A stretch of DNA of 64,000 nt. It comes from Certhia americana (lineage: Eukaryota > Chordata > Aves > Passeriformes > Certhiidae). The first letter of the stretch is position 1. Each line of letters starts with the position of its first letter. The position numbers and the translations under genes were made by a program. Positions 35,805 through 47,200 of the stretch are shown here, piece by piece. Under the pieces are notes generated by a model. It had not been told where the DNA came from. It searched no databases and saw nothing but the letters and a program-made list of their open reading frames with translations. The stretch lies in the NCBI GenBank assembly GCA_018697195.1, contig CM031857.1, positions 98,217,674-98,281,673 of the forward strand, read 5' to 3'.

Positions 35805-36866
35805 GACCTGAAAATAGAGGAAAGCATAATATCCTTGCTTCTGAGTGGAATTGTATACCAAAAACTACCACTTTCCTGGCCGAAGGAGATCAGGAGGCTC
35901 AAATGTCCTTTGCTGATCCAAAGCAGAAGACTGTAGATGTTTCCGAAAGTCTTTTATGTCAAAAAGAACACAGACATCTGTACATAGAAAATACTTATAA
36001 TTCAGGTGGATTTGATCAGCATCTGGCCAAGCAAAGTGACCCTGCTGAAACAGAAGAAAGCAGAAATTTTAACCAGCCTTCACTGCTGTCACTCTCAGGT
36101 TTGGAACCTAGCAAGAAAGCACAGGATTCTCCCAGAGGAGCAAAAGTTTCCTTTATATTTGGAGATCCCAACTTGGATGGTATCAGTCCCCAGACTCTTG
36201 GCTATGAAAGGCTTTTGGATGAAAGTCCAGAAGTACTAGAAAAACAAAGAGCCATTTATCTTAGTAATGCCAATGACATGAAAGGCCTGGAGTTGTCACC
36301 AGATGCTGAAAGCATTCAGTTTGCTACAAATTCTGTTTACGCCACCATAAGTGATGGTAAAATATTTGGAGGTGCAGAAGGGATAGAAGAGCCTTTGCTG
36401 CATGATATCTGTTATGCAGAAAACACAGATGATGCCGAAGATGAAGATGAAGTAAGCTGTGAAGAAGATATTATGGTAGGAGAAATCAATAGGCCTGCTC
36501 TTCTCAGTCTTTCTGGTTCTAGTGATGACATTATTGATTTGACTTCACTTCCACCTCCGGAAGGTGATGACAATGAAGATGATTTCCTTTTGCATACCTT
36601 AAACATGGCCATTGCTGCTCCTCCACCTGGCTTCAGGGACAGTTCTGATGAGGAAGACTCTCAAAATCAAGCGACACAGCCTAGAGACAGCAAGGAGCAA
36701 GACAGTAATCTAGGCAATGATGACATTCCAGTGTCGCTTATTGATGCTGTCCCTACTAATACAGACGGAAAGTGTGAGAAGGGGCTAGATGACGCTGTAG
36801 TCTCTACACTTCAAGCACTAGAAGCTTTGGCTGCTTCAGAGGAACAGCAGACGAATGACAATTCAG
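35805..36866 (+). CDS. FRMPD4: FRMPD4 exon: acidic tail with Homer-type motif
   Basis: A 1062-nt exon between ACTATAG and GTTCTT, entering in phase 1 (G+GA gives Gly, then PENRGKHN) and leaving with one base. It encodes about 354 residues that start just after the FERM domain. Visible parts are [38 protein letters not shown], an acidic run [31 protein letters not shown], and [21 protein letters not shown] (36620-36634) fits the PPxxF ligand of Homer EVH1 domains; mammalian Preso1 is known to bind Homer and to regulate group I mGluR signalling. The tail is low in hydrophobic residues and probably disordered. The true start is the splice site, not the Met at 35738. Confidence 0.96.
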
Positions 36867-37191
36867 GTTCTTTCACCATAGTTACATTTATTCATTGAAA
36901 ATCATTCCATCTCATCCATTTAGCTTTGGAAGTACTCCATTTCATGAGGGTTGGTTTGTTTTTTTTTTTTAGTTTTCTTTCTATTTTTTGCCATCATTTT
37001 GCATACATCGTATTTCATATTTAATGGAGCCACCACTGTTATTAAACTACCTGTCCCGGGAACTGTGCAATAAAGTCAGAGTATTCTTACAAAGAATATT
37101 TTTGTCTCTAATACACCCTCTTTTGCTTGTCACTTATTCAGGTGCCTCAGCTGCTGTCATTTAATTGACTCTTATTTTTTGTGGCTTGCAG
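36867..37191 (+). other. FRMPD4: FRMPD4 intron (325 nt)
   Basis: A short intron, GTTCTT to TTGCAG. Retention would add about ten residues and a stop at 36896-36898. Nothing else seen. Confidence 0.92.
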
Positions 37192-38463
37192 GTGTAGCTA
37201 TCCTGCGAGCATATAGCCCTGAGTCATCTTCAGATTCTGGCAATGAAACAAATTCCTCTGAAATGACTGAAAGCTCTGAACTAGCCACAGCACAGAAACA
37301 GTCGGAAAACACTGCACGTATGTTTTTGACCACAAGTGAAGGCTACCAACCGCTTGTGGAAGAGCAGACTGAATTTCCCATTGCTAAGAATCAGGCTGGA
37401 GGGCCAGGCATGAAGCCCTCACAGCCTTTGGCTGGTGGTCAGGCTGCAGAGCTACAGTCAAAAGTTGTGCCTTCAAAGCAGATTCTTCATTCTGATAACA
37501 TGGAAATGGAGCCAGAGACCATGGAAACAAAATCTGTCACTGATTATTTTAGCAAATTGCACATGGGATCCTTGGTATATTCTTGCACTAGTAAAAGGAA
37601 AAATAAGATGACAGATAGTGAAGTAAAAGCAGCCTCTGATGGCAGTGCTACTGTGAAAAAGCAACAGGGAAATAAAAAAACAGAGTCTGATGAAGATCTA
37701 AAAGCTAAATTTGGAACTCTTTCAGCAAGAGACAGCCAGCGCCTAAGCACTTTTAATGTGGAGAGAACTGCCTTTCGCCAAAGATGGTATGCTGCCGATG
37801 ATGGGGCAGCAGATAAGCCAAGCCCAGAAACAGTTAATGGGAAGACTTTTCCAAGAGTTCCTGTCCTTGGTAAAACAGAAACTGACTGTAAGGATGAAGT
37901 GGATCCTGAGGTGGATCAGGATGATACCTCAGGGCTTAGCCAAGGTGAAAACTTCCTGTCAGATATGACTCCTGTGTCTTCAGCCAAAGACCTAAATGAT
38001 GCAGAAGATACTGATTTATCTGCAGATGACCATCCTTCAAAGCTTCCAGAGGCTGAGCAGAGTGTGGCTAGACTTTGTGAGTATCACTTGGCTAAGCGCA
38101 TGTCATCTCTGCAAAGTGAAGGCCATTTCTCGCTGCAGAGCTCTCAGTGCTCTTCAGTGGATGCAGGATGCAGCACAGGCAGTAGCACGTGTGCTACCCC
38201 CGTTGAATCCCCTCTTTGTACATCTGATGGTAAGCACATCATCTCTGATCCATCAATGAAGGGCATTGCCTATGTTCCAGCAGATGAAAGAGCTGCCATT
38301 CTTCCAAACCATGGAACGACATACAAGGACCTGCACCAGCAGCCCGAAGCCGTGTGTCACAGAATGACAGTGCCTGTTGTGCATTCAGCAATTAATGCTG
38401 AACCACTTTTCGGCACTTTGAGAGAAGGATGTCATCGGATCCCCAAGATTAAAGAAACTACAG
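37192..38463 (+). CDS. FRMPD4: FRMPD4 exon: tail with LGN-binding-type segment
   Basis: A 1272-nt exon between TTGCAG and GTACAG, entering and leaving in phase 1. It encodes about 424 residues: Ser-rich [20 protein letters not shown], then [20 protein letters not shown], a basic patch [28 protein letters not shown], then at 38061-38147 the segment beginning [20 protein letters not shown]. In mammals the equivalent segment binds the TPR domain of LGN/GPSM2, the site also used by Inscuteable and NuMA. The exon ends [18 protein letters not shown] plus one G. The G joins the next exon to give the C-terminal Val of ETTV or, with the alternative acceptor, Ala. Reading on into the intron would add 21 residues and stop at 38528. 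Confidence 0.96.
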
Positions 38464-39588
38464 GTACAGCAGTAATAGAGCGTTTCTTGTGTTTATTCTT
38501 AAAGCTACAAGTTCATGTTGAGGTCTAGGTAAGAAATTTCTGTTGTCTTTATCTGGAACTACATCATCAAGCTGTAGCAGACAGTTTATGTTTACCTTCA
38601 GTTTATCTGTTCATTTTACTTGTTGAGATACTCTGATGCTCTGCATACAAAGATCAACCTTTTAAAAAAATCTCAAATTACAGTTAAAATATTTGGAGGG
38701 ACACTGATGGAGAGGACTCTCTTCCACTCTTTGGAAGACTCTGTAAATCCATAGTCACTTGAGTCCGAGATACTCATTATATTGTAAAATTACTTCAGAA
38801 GTTATATTAACGTAGGAGAGCAAAACCTTTGATTCATTTCTTTGGTATCTTATATGCTATTTTAGCAGGTTTTCAAAAAACGTGCCAATATGAATTAAAA
38901 GCTCTAGTTGTTAATAAGAAAATGTCACTAGCATATTAAGAATGAATTTACTTCATAATTTGACAGTAGGTGTTTCTTTAAAGTTATGAAAAAATGCGGT
39001 TTTCAGAGACAGAATTGAAATTCTTTCAATTGGATTTTAAATGTTTCTCTCTTCTTGGATTGCAATCCACACGTAGCAGTAGTGTATGAATGCATGAAAA
39101 TCCAGAAGTGGAACAGACTAGGATTTAGAATGAGAAATAATCTTTCTCTGCCAAAAACTGCCACAAAACCAAACCAAAATGATCATGAACTCATCTTTCC
39201 ATGCTCTTTCAGGTGTAGTTAAAGAAGGTATTTTAAACTGAAATTATTCATCAAATTAGTTAATAGAAAACATGCAATCCATATATTAGGGGAAATTCAA
39301 GATGTTTTGTACATAACTTACTATTCCTTTCCTTGAGTAAGTCTGCTGTAGTGAAATGAACAATTACTTATTCATAAATTATAATGTGTTGACCTGTTGT
39401 AAAAGGCATTTTAGTGAAATGCAAAAGACTGGTAATGAATTTTTGATGGAATATTTTGAGGAATGGAGACCATTGGGAAATACCAGGAAACCATTTGTAC
39501 TTACTGTTAGAAGATATTTAAAAGTTCAGCTTATGAATATTATTAGGGTGATGCTTAATTATTCTGTCTGCTCTTCTACTACCCCTAG
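38464..39588 (+). other. FRMPD4: FRMPD4 last intron
   Basis: An 1125-nt intron with GTACAG donor and a strong polypyrimidine tract (TCTGTCTGCTCTTCTACTACC) before the CCTAG acceptor. No repeat seen. The open frame of the terminal exon extends back into the intron to 39356, but that part has no coding character. Confidence 0.9.
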
Positions 39589-39593
39589 TGTAG
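39581..39593 (+). promoter_or_regulatory. FRMPD4: Tandem 3' splice site, 5 nt apart
   Basis: The sequence ACCCCTAG TGTAG CTTTC holds two AG acceptors five bases apart after one good polypyrimidine tract. The first gives the KETTV ending; the second shifts the frame into the 450-codon extension. The upstream AG would normally be favoured by scanning. Confidence 0.75.
39589..39593 (+). CDS. FRMPD4: FRMPD4 short-form end: Val and stop
   Basis: With the first acceptor (CCTAG at 39588), G from 38463 plus TG gives GTG (Val), and TAG at 39591-39593 is the stop. The protein then ends KETTV, the class I PDZ ligand (S/T-x-V) by which mammalian FRMPD4 binds PSD-95. The stop lies in the last exon, so nonsense-mediated decay is not expected. 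Only two coding bases lie in this exon, which is why the end cannot be seen from open frames. Confidence 0.88.
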
Positions 39594-40945
39594 CTTTCAC
39601 AGAGCCTGAAAAGGGAAGACAAGGAGGCATGCCTACAGCTTTTCCTAGACAGCCTCTAGCTGACTCCATCATGCTATCATCCATGCTATCAGAAAAAAAG
39701 GTGCCAAGTCAAAATGAAGACTCTTGTGACATTCCCAAAGTAAATCAGGCTTGTGGGGCAACAGTTAGTTTATGGCCATATGACATGATAGGAGGAAGCC
39801 TCAGGATGCCGCAGAACAAGAAAATGCTGAGACGCAGCAGCAGCAGCAGCAGCATTGGAGGATCTGCAGGCACTCAGATGCTGTTTGAGAAGAAGGCAGC
39901 CACGGCCAGCATGAAATGCCTGGACACCACCCAAAAGGATGAATCCAAGCCAGAGAAAAGGGTGGAATTTTCCCTGGGCAAAAAGCTGTCAAAAAGTTAC
40001 TCTCAGAGTTGTGTGTATGTCAGCACTGATAGGAAGGACAGTAAGAGGTGTTCGGGCACAGGCACCAGTCAGAAGGACTCCAAGCAATGTCGAACACTGC
40101 CCCTGCGAAAGCTGACCAGCAGCACCTGGAGGTGTCGGGGCCCTTTTAGTTATTGCTTCCTGAGCAGAGGAAATGATGACAACGAGGAGGAAGATGACCA
40201 AGACAGCCATCACCTCTCACATCTCTTCAAACCACAGACCCCATGTAAGCTCGCAGAACCAGTTGCTCAGTCATCCAGTGACAACGAGCAGAAAGTCTTG
40301 GAGTCCCCAAAAGCTTCTGAGCCCCCACATGATGCAGTCAATGAGCATGAAAAGAGCAGTGCTGACACCCAAGGTGGCCAAATTGATGTGAATCTCAATG
40401 ATGTAGCCTTCGATGCACGAATCACACGAATAAATGTGATGAAAGAGAAGACATACGCAATGCCTGATGGATTTATTGCAGCACAAAAGGATGCCAATGA
40501 GCTACTCTCACTGGTCCGAGCAAGTATGGGCAAGAGAGAAGATTTACATCCAGAAACATATGACCTTAAACTTTCTAAGTACAAACAACTGTTATCTTTG
40601 GAATCGAGACAGTTGGGAAGTGCCTGCAGGAAAATGGCCATGGCTGATAAAAGCCCTGAGGAAATGCTTTTAGCTATGACTTCCAGCTTTCAAGTACTCT
40701 GCTGCTTAACAGAAGCCTGCATGCGTTTAGTTAAAGTCATGAACTCTGAAACACAGCAGCAGGAAATTATAGCTAAGATAGATGAGGTTGTAATAAACTA
40801 CATTTGTCTTCTGAGGGCTGCAGAAGCAGTGTCAGGCAAGACCTCCGGTGATCCTAGCATTAAACTCTTGGCTCGACATCCGAATACCATGGCCGCTATT
40901 GTAAGCACACTAACACGTTCTCTTAAAATGCTTTTAAATAAATAA
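39594..40945 (+). CDS. FRMPD4: FRMPD4 long-form C-terminus (alternative acceptor)
   Basis: With the second acceptor (TGTAG at 39593), the same G plus CT gives GCT (Ala) and opens 450 codons to the TAA at 40943-40945. The product continues AFTEPEKGRQGGMPTAFPRQ, includes a Ser run (MLRRSSSSSSIGG), an acidic patch (DDNEEEDDQD) and, over the last 170 residues, a strongly helical domain: MPDGFIAAQKDANELLSLVR, then EDLHPETYDLKLSKYKQLLS, then SFQVLCCLTEACMRLVKVMN, ending TLTRSLKMLLNK. I believe related C-terminal domains occur in FRMPD1 and FRMPD3. Frame length and composition show that it is coding. The exact splice route is inferred. The alternative is an unseen microexon of length 1 modulo 3 in the last intron. 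Confidence 0.82.
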
Positions 40946-41960
40946 AATACAAAAGTCACTTCATAATCTACCTTTGCAAAGCCATACATAAAAGAAATTT
41001 ATTTACTGTATGTGTATGAACTAATGTAACAAACTCAGCTTTCTCTGTATATTTTGTTATTTTATATAAAATAGGTATGAGATTAAAAAAAGTTAAAATA
41101 CTGAACATTGACAAAAGTAATGACTAGATATGTCCTTTGGTTTATACAAAAATGGAAGCCAAAAAACCCTCTCCCAAGATCAGAAAAACAAACAGAAAAA
41201 AGTCCCATATAGGAGCAAATTGATGTTTGGCTATTTTTCATATAGTCAAATTTATGGTTGTATGAAGTGAACTTCTAAAGCCTGTTATGTCAATGAAGTT
41301 GTTTTCTGTTTCGTCCAAGTTTTCACTTGGAGAATGCTCCATGTTTAGAATGATTAATTAAATCATAATGTATATAACACAATATTTAATGTTTTAAAAT
41401 TATAATTTTTAAGCATTGAAAATAGCAAAAAGACATTTAAAATCCAAAAGACTATTATAACTTACTAGAGAGTATATATATAATAAATGAATCTTTTGTT
41501 CATATGGACTGAATTACTTGATTCTTCTTTTCTAGGAAATTCTGTATTTAAAAAAAAAAAAAAAGTATTGAATATATGAATATACCAACTTCAGAGGGGA
41601 TCTGATGTATTGAACTTTAGTGTTAGCATTTTAGACAGTGAAAGTAACTGTGGAGGACTGAGGACACCGAAACCAGAGTGGTGGTGGTTTCTCTGAACTG
41701 AAAGATTGATGCCATAATGGTCAGACCAGAATGTATGAGGCAGGTCTACACACCCTTTTGCCTGGTAAATGACAGAGAGGACCATCAGAAAATTCCTATG
41801 CTGTTTACTGTTTCATCATATATTTATGGTGCACCTGAACAACATGGACTGCATCTATTTTGTTAAATATTTTATACTTCATATTTTATGATTCTGAATG
41901 TTTAACTGTAAATAAGTTAGAAATAAAATGAAATTTTCAGAATACAATAAATATCTCTGA
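40946..41960 (+). other. FRMPD4: FRMPD4 3' untranslated region
   Basis: AT-rich sequence downstream of the long-form stop, with AATAAA-type signals at 41482, 41922 and 41946. For the short form the untranslated region starts at 39594 and includes the long-form coding sequence. The end is placed just after the last clustered signals; longer transcripts cannot be excluded. Confidence 0.65.
41922..41951 (+). terminator. FRMPD4: Clustered polyadenylation signals
   Basis: AATAAA occurs at 41922-41927 and again at 41946-41951, after an earlier one at 41482-41487. They are the best candidates for the FRMPD4 mRNA end. AATAAA also overlaps the long-form stop (40937-40946), but this is probably fortuitous. 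Confidence 0.55.
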
Positions 41961-43140
41961 AATATTTCCAGCTAGAGACAGTTCTTCTCTTGAGTGATGG
42001 CAAAGGCAATTTGTGAATAATCTCTTCCATCTGAACCTTTCTGGAAAACATTTTGTAGCCTTGTGTTTGAGAGGCAGCCAAAGCAACAGCTCTCATTTCT
42101 GGCTGACAAATAGGCTTTCACAAGAGCGTCTGGTGAACTTCTCAGTGACCGAGGAGCAGCAGCCTCCATTCTCCAAACTGATGTAGGTAATTTTCACCTG
42201 TTTCTTGTAACACCATGTGCAAAAGGTATTACTGCTTGTTTTGACAACTTAGTCTTTCCGTTGAAGCACGTGCAAGCTTTCTGTGCTGAGCTAGAATGAC
42301 TAAACCAACAAAACTAAGGAAATACTTTCTTGCACTTCACTTCATGAAACAAAGACGTTCCTTTCCCCCTGACTGCAGAGAAACATCTTCAGAACCACAG
42401 TACCAGAAGCTCAATCTGTTGTCCATTGTAGAAAAATCTGATTTCTGAGACCAATTCACTTAGTACAGGGACCCATTTGGAGGGCAGCTCAGGGACAGGC
42501 TGCAGGCTGACTGACACTGTTGGTGGGTGACACCAGCTTTTCCTGGGTGGTGCTCACACTCACTGCTCTCGTTCTGGCAGCTCAAAGAGGGGGGCTGTGA
42601 GTGCTGCTCTTGTGCTGTGCAAATACTATGGGATTTGAGTGCTCATACTGGGGAAAAAAGCCAAGCTGAATTGTTGGATTGGTATGTATTCCTTGATGGT
42701 TTTCTGACTTTATAAAAATGTCACTGTGATTTAGAAATACTAAATTTCAAATATAAATTTAGATTGTCACAATTAAGCATTGTGACACAGATAGGAATGT
42801 GTCACTTTAAGCACTTTTAGTCCAGTTACTATCTTTTCAACTTCTTTTCAATTGATCTAATTTTATTTCAAAGGTAGGTAGATTTTTGTTCTTCTTACTG
42901 TTCAAAAACTTTTCTGATTGTAAAAATGTTCATTTTGCTCCTTAAAGTTAACTCTGGTCTCTGCTCTCTTTCTCTCTCTCTCTTTTTTTTGTATTGTTTT
43001 TGTTTTTGTTTTGTTTTTTGTTGTTGGTTGGTTGGTTTTGTGTTTTTGTGTTTTTGTTTTTGTTTTGTGTGTGTTTGTGTGTGTGTATTAGCAAGTGGCG
43101 GGGTGGGGTGGGGTGTATCCTCTCCTTTTTAATGCATTTC
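41961..43140. other. Intergenic, no gene seen; T/G-rich tract
   Basis: Downstream flank of FRMPD4. A 65-codon minus-strand open frame at 41972-42169 shows no recognisable domain. From 42960 to 43090 the + strand is a low-complexity T/G tract, ending in a GGCGGGGTGGGGTGGGG run at 43098-43114 that could form a G-quadruplex. Confidence 0.75.
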
Positions 43141-43625
43141 CATAGAATCATAGAATAATTTGGATTGTAAATCTAAATGGTCCTCTGGAGTTCACCTAAT
43201 TCAACCCTTGCTCAGATCTAATCAGGTCAGGTTGCTCAGGACTGTTTAAAGTATTTATTGGACACCCTCCAAGGATAGATGTCCCACAATTTCTCTGGGC
43301 ACCAGTCCAAATATTTGGCAGCATTTATGGCTAAAAATGCAAAAATTCTTTAGGTCTAATCAGAATTTTCCATGTTCCAACAATATCCACTGCCTTTCAT
43401 CTTATCGCTGTGCATCTTTTAGAAGAGTCATGCTCTGTCCTCTCTCTATCATCAGGCAGCTGTAGGCTGAAATAAAGTCTTCCCTAAGCCTTCTCTCCAG
43501 AGAGAGTAAAACCAGTCTTTACTCCAGACTGAGTAAAACCAGTTTCTTTAATCTTTCCTCATATATCATGTGCTGCAGACCCTGACCAGTATGGTCACCC
43601 TTGACTGGACTCTATGGTGTGATTT
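43141..43625 (-). mobile_element. CR1 LINE 3' part, minus strand
   Basis: It starts CATAGAATCATAGAAT, the reverse complement of the CR1 octamer tail. It continues with the antisense of the conserved CR1 3' region (CAGGTTGCTCAGGAC, CTCCAAGGATAGATGTCCCAC, TTCTCTGGGCACC). Diverged and truncated, with a local duplication of AGTAAAACCAGT near 43507-43540. The inner boundary is approximate. Confidence 0.9.
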
Positions 43626-43954
43626 CATAAACCACCAGCATGCTCTTGTGTCAATTTTGATAAACAGGATCATCTAGCCACGCTCTCTGAGGCATCTCTT
43701 AGAAGGCTGTTTCTTCTTCCCCCTGGACTTTAGATATCCCCATGTGGTACCATGTGAATGTCTTTTTCATAATATTTCCACAGATTTATGCAGGCTTTTA
43801 AATGCTGCCTTATGAGAGCTTTGTACAATGGCACAGCTGCTGGAAATGATTTGTCTGCAGTCTCCTAGAATCACATGTATTCACAGGCATATTAGGTTAG
43901 TGTCTCACAATCATCCTTTGTCAGAAAGTATTCTCATTTTTCTATTGGGCTTTT

Positions 43955-44297
43955 GGGAGACTTTATTGCTGCCTTTCAATACTTAAAGACGACCTTATAT
44001 GAAGAATGAGGAAAAGCCTTTTAGCAGGGTCTGTTGCAGTAAGAAAAGAGGTAATGGGCTTGAACTACAGATACAGGAAGAAATTTTTTTATGATGAAGG
44101 TGGTGAGGCATGGAACAGATTGCCCAGGACGGTGGTAGGTGTCCCATTCCTGGAAGCATTCAAGCTCAGGCTGGATGGGGCTCTGAGCAGCCTCATCTAT
44201 TTGAAGATGTCCCTGCCCATAGCAGGGGGTTGGACAGGATGACCTTTAAAGGTCCCTTCCAACCCAAACTGTTCTGTGATTCTAAGATCATATGATT
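43955..44297 (+). mobile_element. CR1 LINE 3' end, plus strand
   Basis: Sense CR1: AGGAAGAAATTTTTTTATGATGAAGGTGGTGAGGCATGGAACAG, then GGGTTGGACAGGATGACCTTTAAAGGTCCCTTCCAACCC and an octamer tail to about 44297. It faces away from the minus-strand CR1 just upstream, so the two copies have their 3' ends outward. The 78-codon open frame inside it is a repeat relic, not a gene. Confidence 0.93.
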
Positions 44298-47200
44298 CAG
44301 CTTGTCCTGTCCAGCTAAGGAGAGTATTGGATGATAACAGACATAATTGTTATTAATTCTGGGGCATATGACCTTACACATCAATTGCTGCTGGATTATA
44401 GCCCATTTCTATTCATCTTGAACATTAAGGTAACCTGGTCTTCTTGGGTGGCATCCTAATTAATTCCTGCATTAATTACACATTTTAACTTCATGACATG
44501 AAGGAATGGCATCAGCATGTACCTATTTGCACTAAGGCAGTAAGGAAATGCTAATGATATAATGTCATCTATATACAACATAAGACAATACTTTCATAAA
44601 CTTTTGTATATGCATTATATGTTTAGATTTTTAACTTGGCAAAATGACAGGCATCTTCATGTTTGAGTCCTTGAGTTCAAGCTGTTTTGTAAAATAATTG
44701 GGCAAAGTTTGCCATTTTGACATTAAGAAACAAAGCTCTGTACCTACACTTTTTTCCTTCTATTTCGTTAATACTCCATCAGTTCATGATCACTGGAAGA
44801 TCCAGAATGCTTCATGATGTCCTCATTGCTCACCAGACATGTGAAATAATCACACTTAGCACATTATTTGAAGTTGAGAAATGCATTCCTGAGTAACTTT
44901 GTCACACAATTTATATGAAAGAGAGACCTGATTACTGTACTGAAATCCAGTTAAATTTAGTAGTATTTTATCAGGGATTAATTTGAATCTCTAGGGTATA
45001 ACTGTAGCATTGTAGCAGCAGATGTTAAAAGCCAGAGCTTCATTGCACTAAGCACTAAACTGTTACAAATTGAAAACTTGGTTCATGTGACAAATAGCTT
45101 AGTGGTGAACATGTGGCACTAACATTAACCATTATTTATAATTTGCCACTCAAAATTCAGTAGTAGAGTAGCTGTTCTGCACAAAAAGAAGGTGATCACA
45201 ATCTTCTACTGCACTATCTGTGGAACAGCCCTAATATGTTTTCAGACGTAGATTTGGCCAAAGCCATAGAGAAGCTGAGGCACAAATAATTGAAGTCTAA
45301 ATTAAAATAAATAAAATAAGTTAAAATAAATAAAAATACATTTTCCTATAGGTGTTCACAAGGAAAAATCTGTATTTTTCTGTCAGTACTGATGGAATCT
45401 GGAAGATGATGTTGGGTGGAAATTCATGAGATTCAATCAAAACTCTTCCATTAGAGCCTGTAAAGCAATGGATTCTGGGGAGAGCGAATTTTGGTCCCTG
45501 AGATCTGGGAGCAAATCTTTCATTTCGTAAGGGTGGAAGGGAAGGCAAACTACCCTAACACCCTGTTGTACTATAGCAAATGTAAATGTTTCAGTATTGA
45601 TTTTGAGGTGCATTTCTTTTATGAAGAGAGACTGTGGCACATTTTTATGCAATAGGATTATTAATTAAGTGCATTTTAAAGCTCGTTTTATCATTCTGAA
45701 AAAAGGCATTTATTTACTCTGAGCCTGCAAAGCTAAGGAAAAGTAAAAGGAATATATTGTGTCTCCTGCTCCACTAAGAAAATACCCCAAATTCCTTTTT
45801 TAAGTGATTTTCCTGTTGCACTGAGTTTACGTGGACCTTATTGCACAGGTTTCTGGGGTGTTTGCTCCTTGTAGTACCTGCATGTGCAACAGTCTTCTCT
45901 TATTCTCAAAACATTCAACAGATGTTACCCAGAACTATTTCAGTTTTTCTCAATGTCCAACTACGTTGTTGTCATTTGTCCTTCAAACATGCCTTCTTTT
46001 AGGATTACCTTCTTGCTTTTTTGATCAGAGAGATTTGAATTATATCTTGCCACCTGTTTAAGAGATGCCTCTACAGCCTCAAAATAAGGTACCTATGTGA
46101 TCCTTTTGCCATACTTTTAAAAGTGGGATGAGAGGGCATCTGGATGTTTTATCTAGTAGCCTAAGAAGCCTCTTCTCATCTGTGAGGCCAAAACTGCAAC
46201 ACATGAATATTGGCCAAGCTGAAATGCTTGTCCCCTTTTGAAAGAGAAAGGCTTTCATTTTGAAACAGCCAGAAACAGTTGTCCTAAGACTTATCCTCCA
46301 GGTGATGCTTTCCCCTTTCTAAAATGAAGCAGGATTTTTCAATCTAAGGGACAGGGATTACAGCATAGACAAAGTCCCTACATCAGCATTGCTGTTCCTT
46401 GAAGTGGGAGAACTTTCTCTTGTGGTGGAAGTATCAAGTTTCCACTGGAGGATCATGCTTGCATTTTTCTACCTTTCTAGGAAGTGGCATTAGATGTGTT
46501 CCCTCTGGTTTTCTGTCCATTTGGGCAACAGGATTAAGCAGGGATTAGCTAAATGACTGGAAGCTTCACATCTGTATCGTGGAGTTCCACATCATCTGAA
46601 GTGCAGTAGTGGTTTTCTATCATATATAAAGTTTTCACTCAAATGAGGACTTCACCACTAAACTACCCATTTTTAAACTTGATAACCTGGAAAGGATTTG
46701 TGTAGGTTTCCCTTCTTCCAGTATTTAATTAGCCCTTGGCAGAATATCTCAGAGAACTATATTCATTTATTAGTATTTTATCTACCAGGTCTACCAGTGG
46801 ATCTATCACAAGAAGATTGATGTATCAGTTTGTGTCCCACAGTCCTAATTTTCCTCTATCTTGAACACTCATTTCATATGTCCTCAACACTTTCATGAGA
46901 GTTAAACTATTAGGCTGTCTCCTGGACAGTCCCCTGATAGTGCTGATGAAACTTATCCTCCAGGCACTGTGTCTCCAGGTTTAGTGAAGGTAAGGTGGGA
47001 TGAAGGATGCAAAACTTTAATATCAAAACTTTCTCCCTTTCTCAAAGAAACGACTGCTGCTGTTCAACTACGTGTTACTGTGGAATGTGGGTATGTGGCT
47101 CATCTGAATTTAGAAATGCTTTTCTCCATGCTTCAGGTAGAGGAAGAATCACTCTTCCAGCACTCCTATTTCTCTTGTGCCTTATAAGTAATGGAATGGT

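Noticed and set aside
39356..39588. Upstream part of the terminal open frame, with an ATG at 39356, as a separate gene start
   Set aside because: It precedes a strong polypyrimidine tract and acceptor, and its residues lack coding character. It is intron that happens to be open.
39591..39660. Stop-codon readthrough as the route to the long C-terminus
   Set aside because: The frame after TAG closes within about 22 codons. The long frame is offset, so splicing must shift the frame instead.
41972..42169. A minus-strand 65-codon frame just after the FRMPD4 end
   Set aside because: There is no recognised domain and no CpG-rich promoter; too short to support as a gene.
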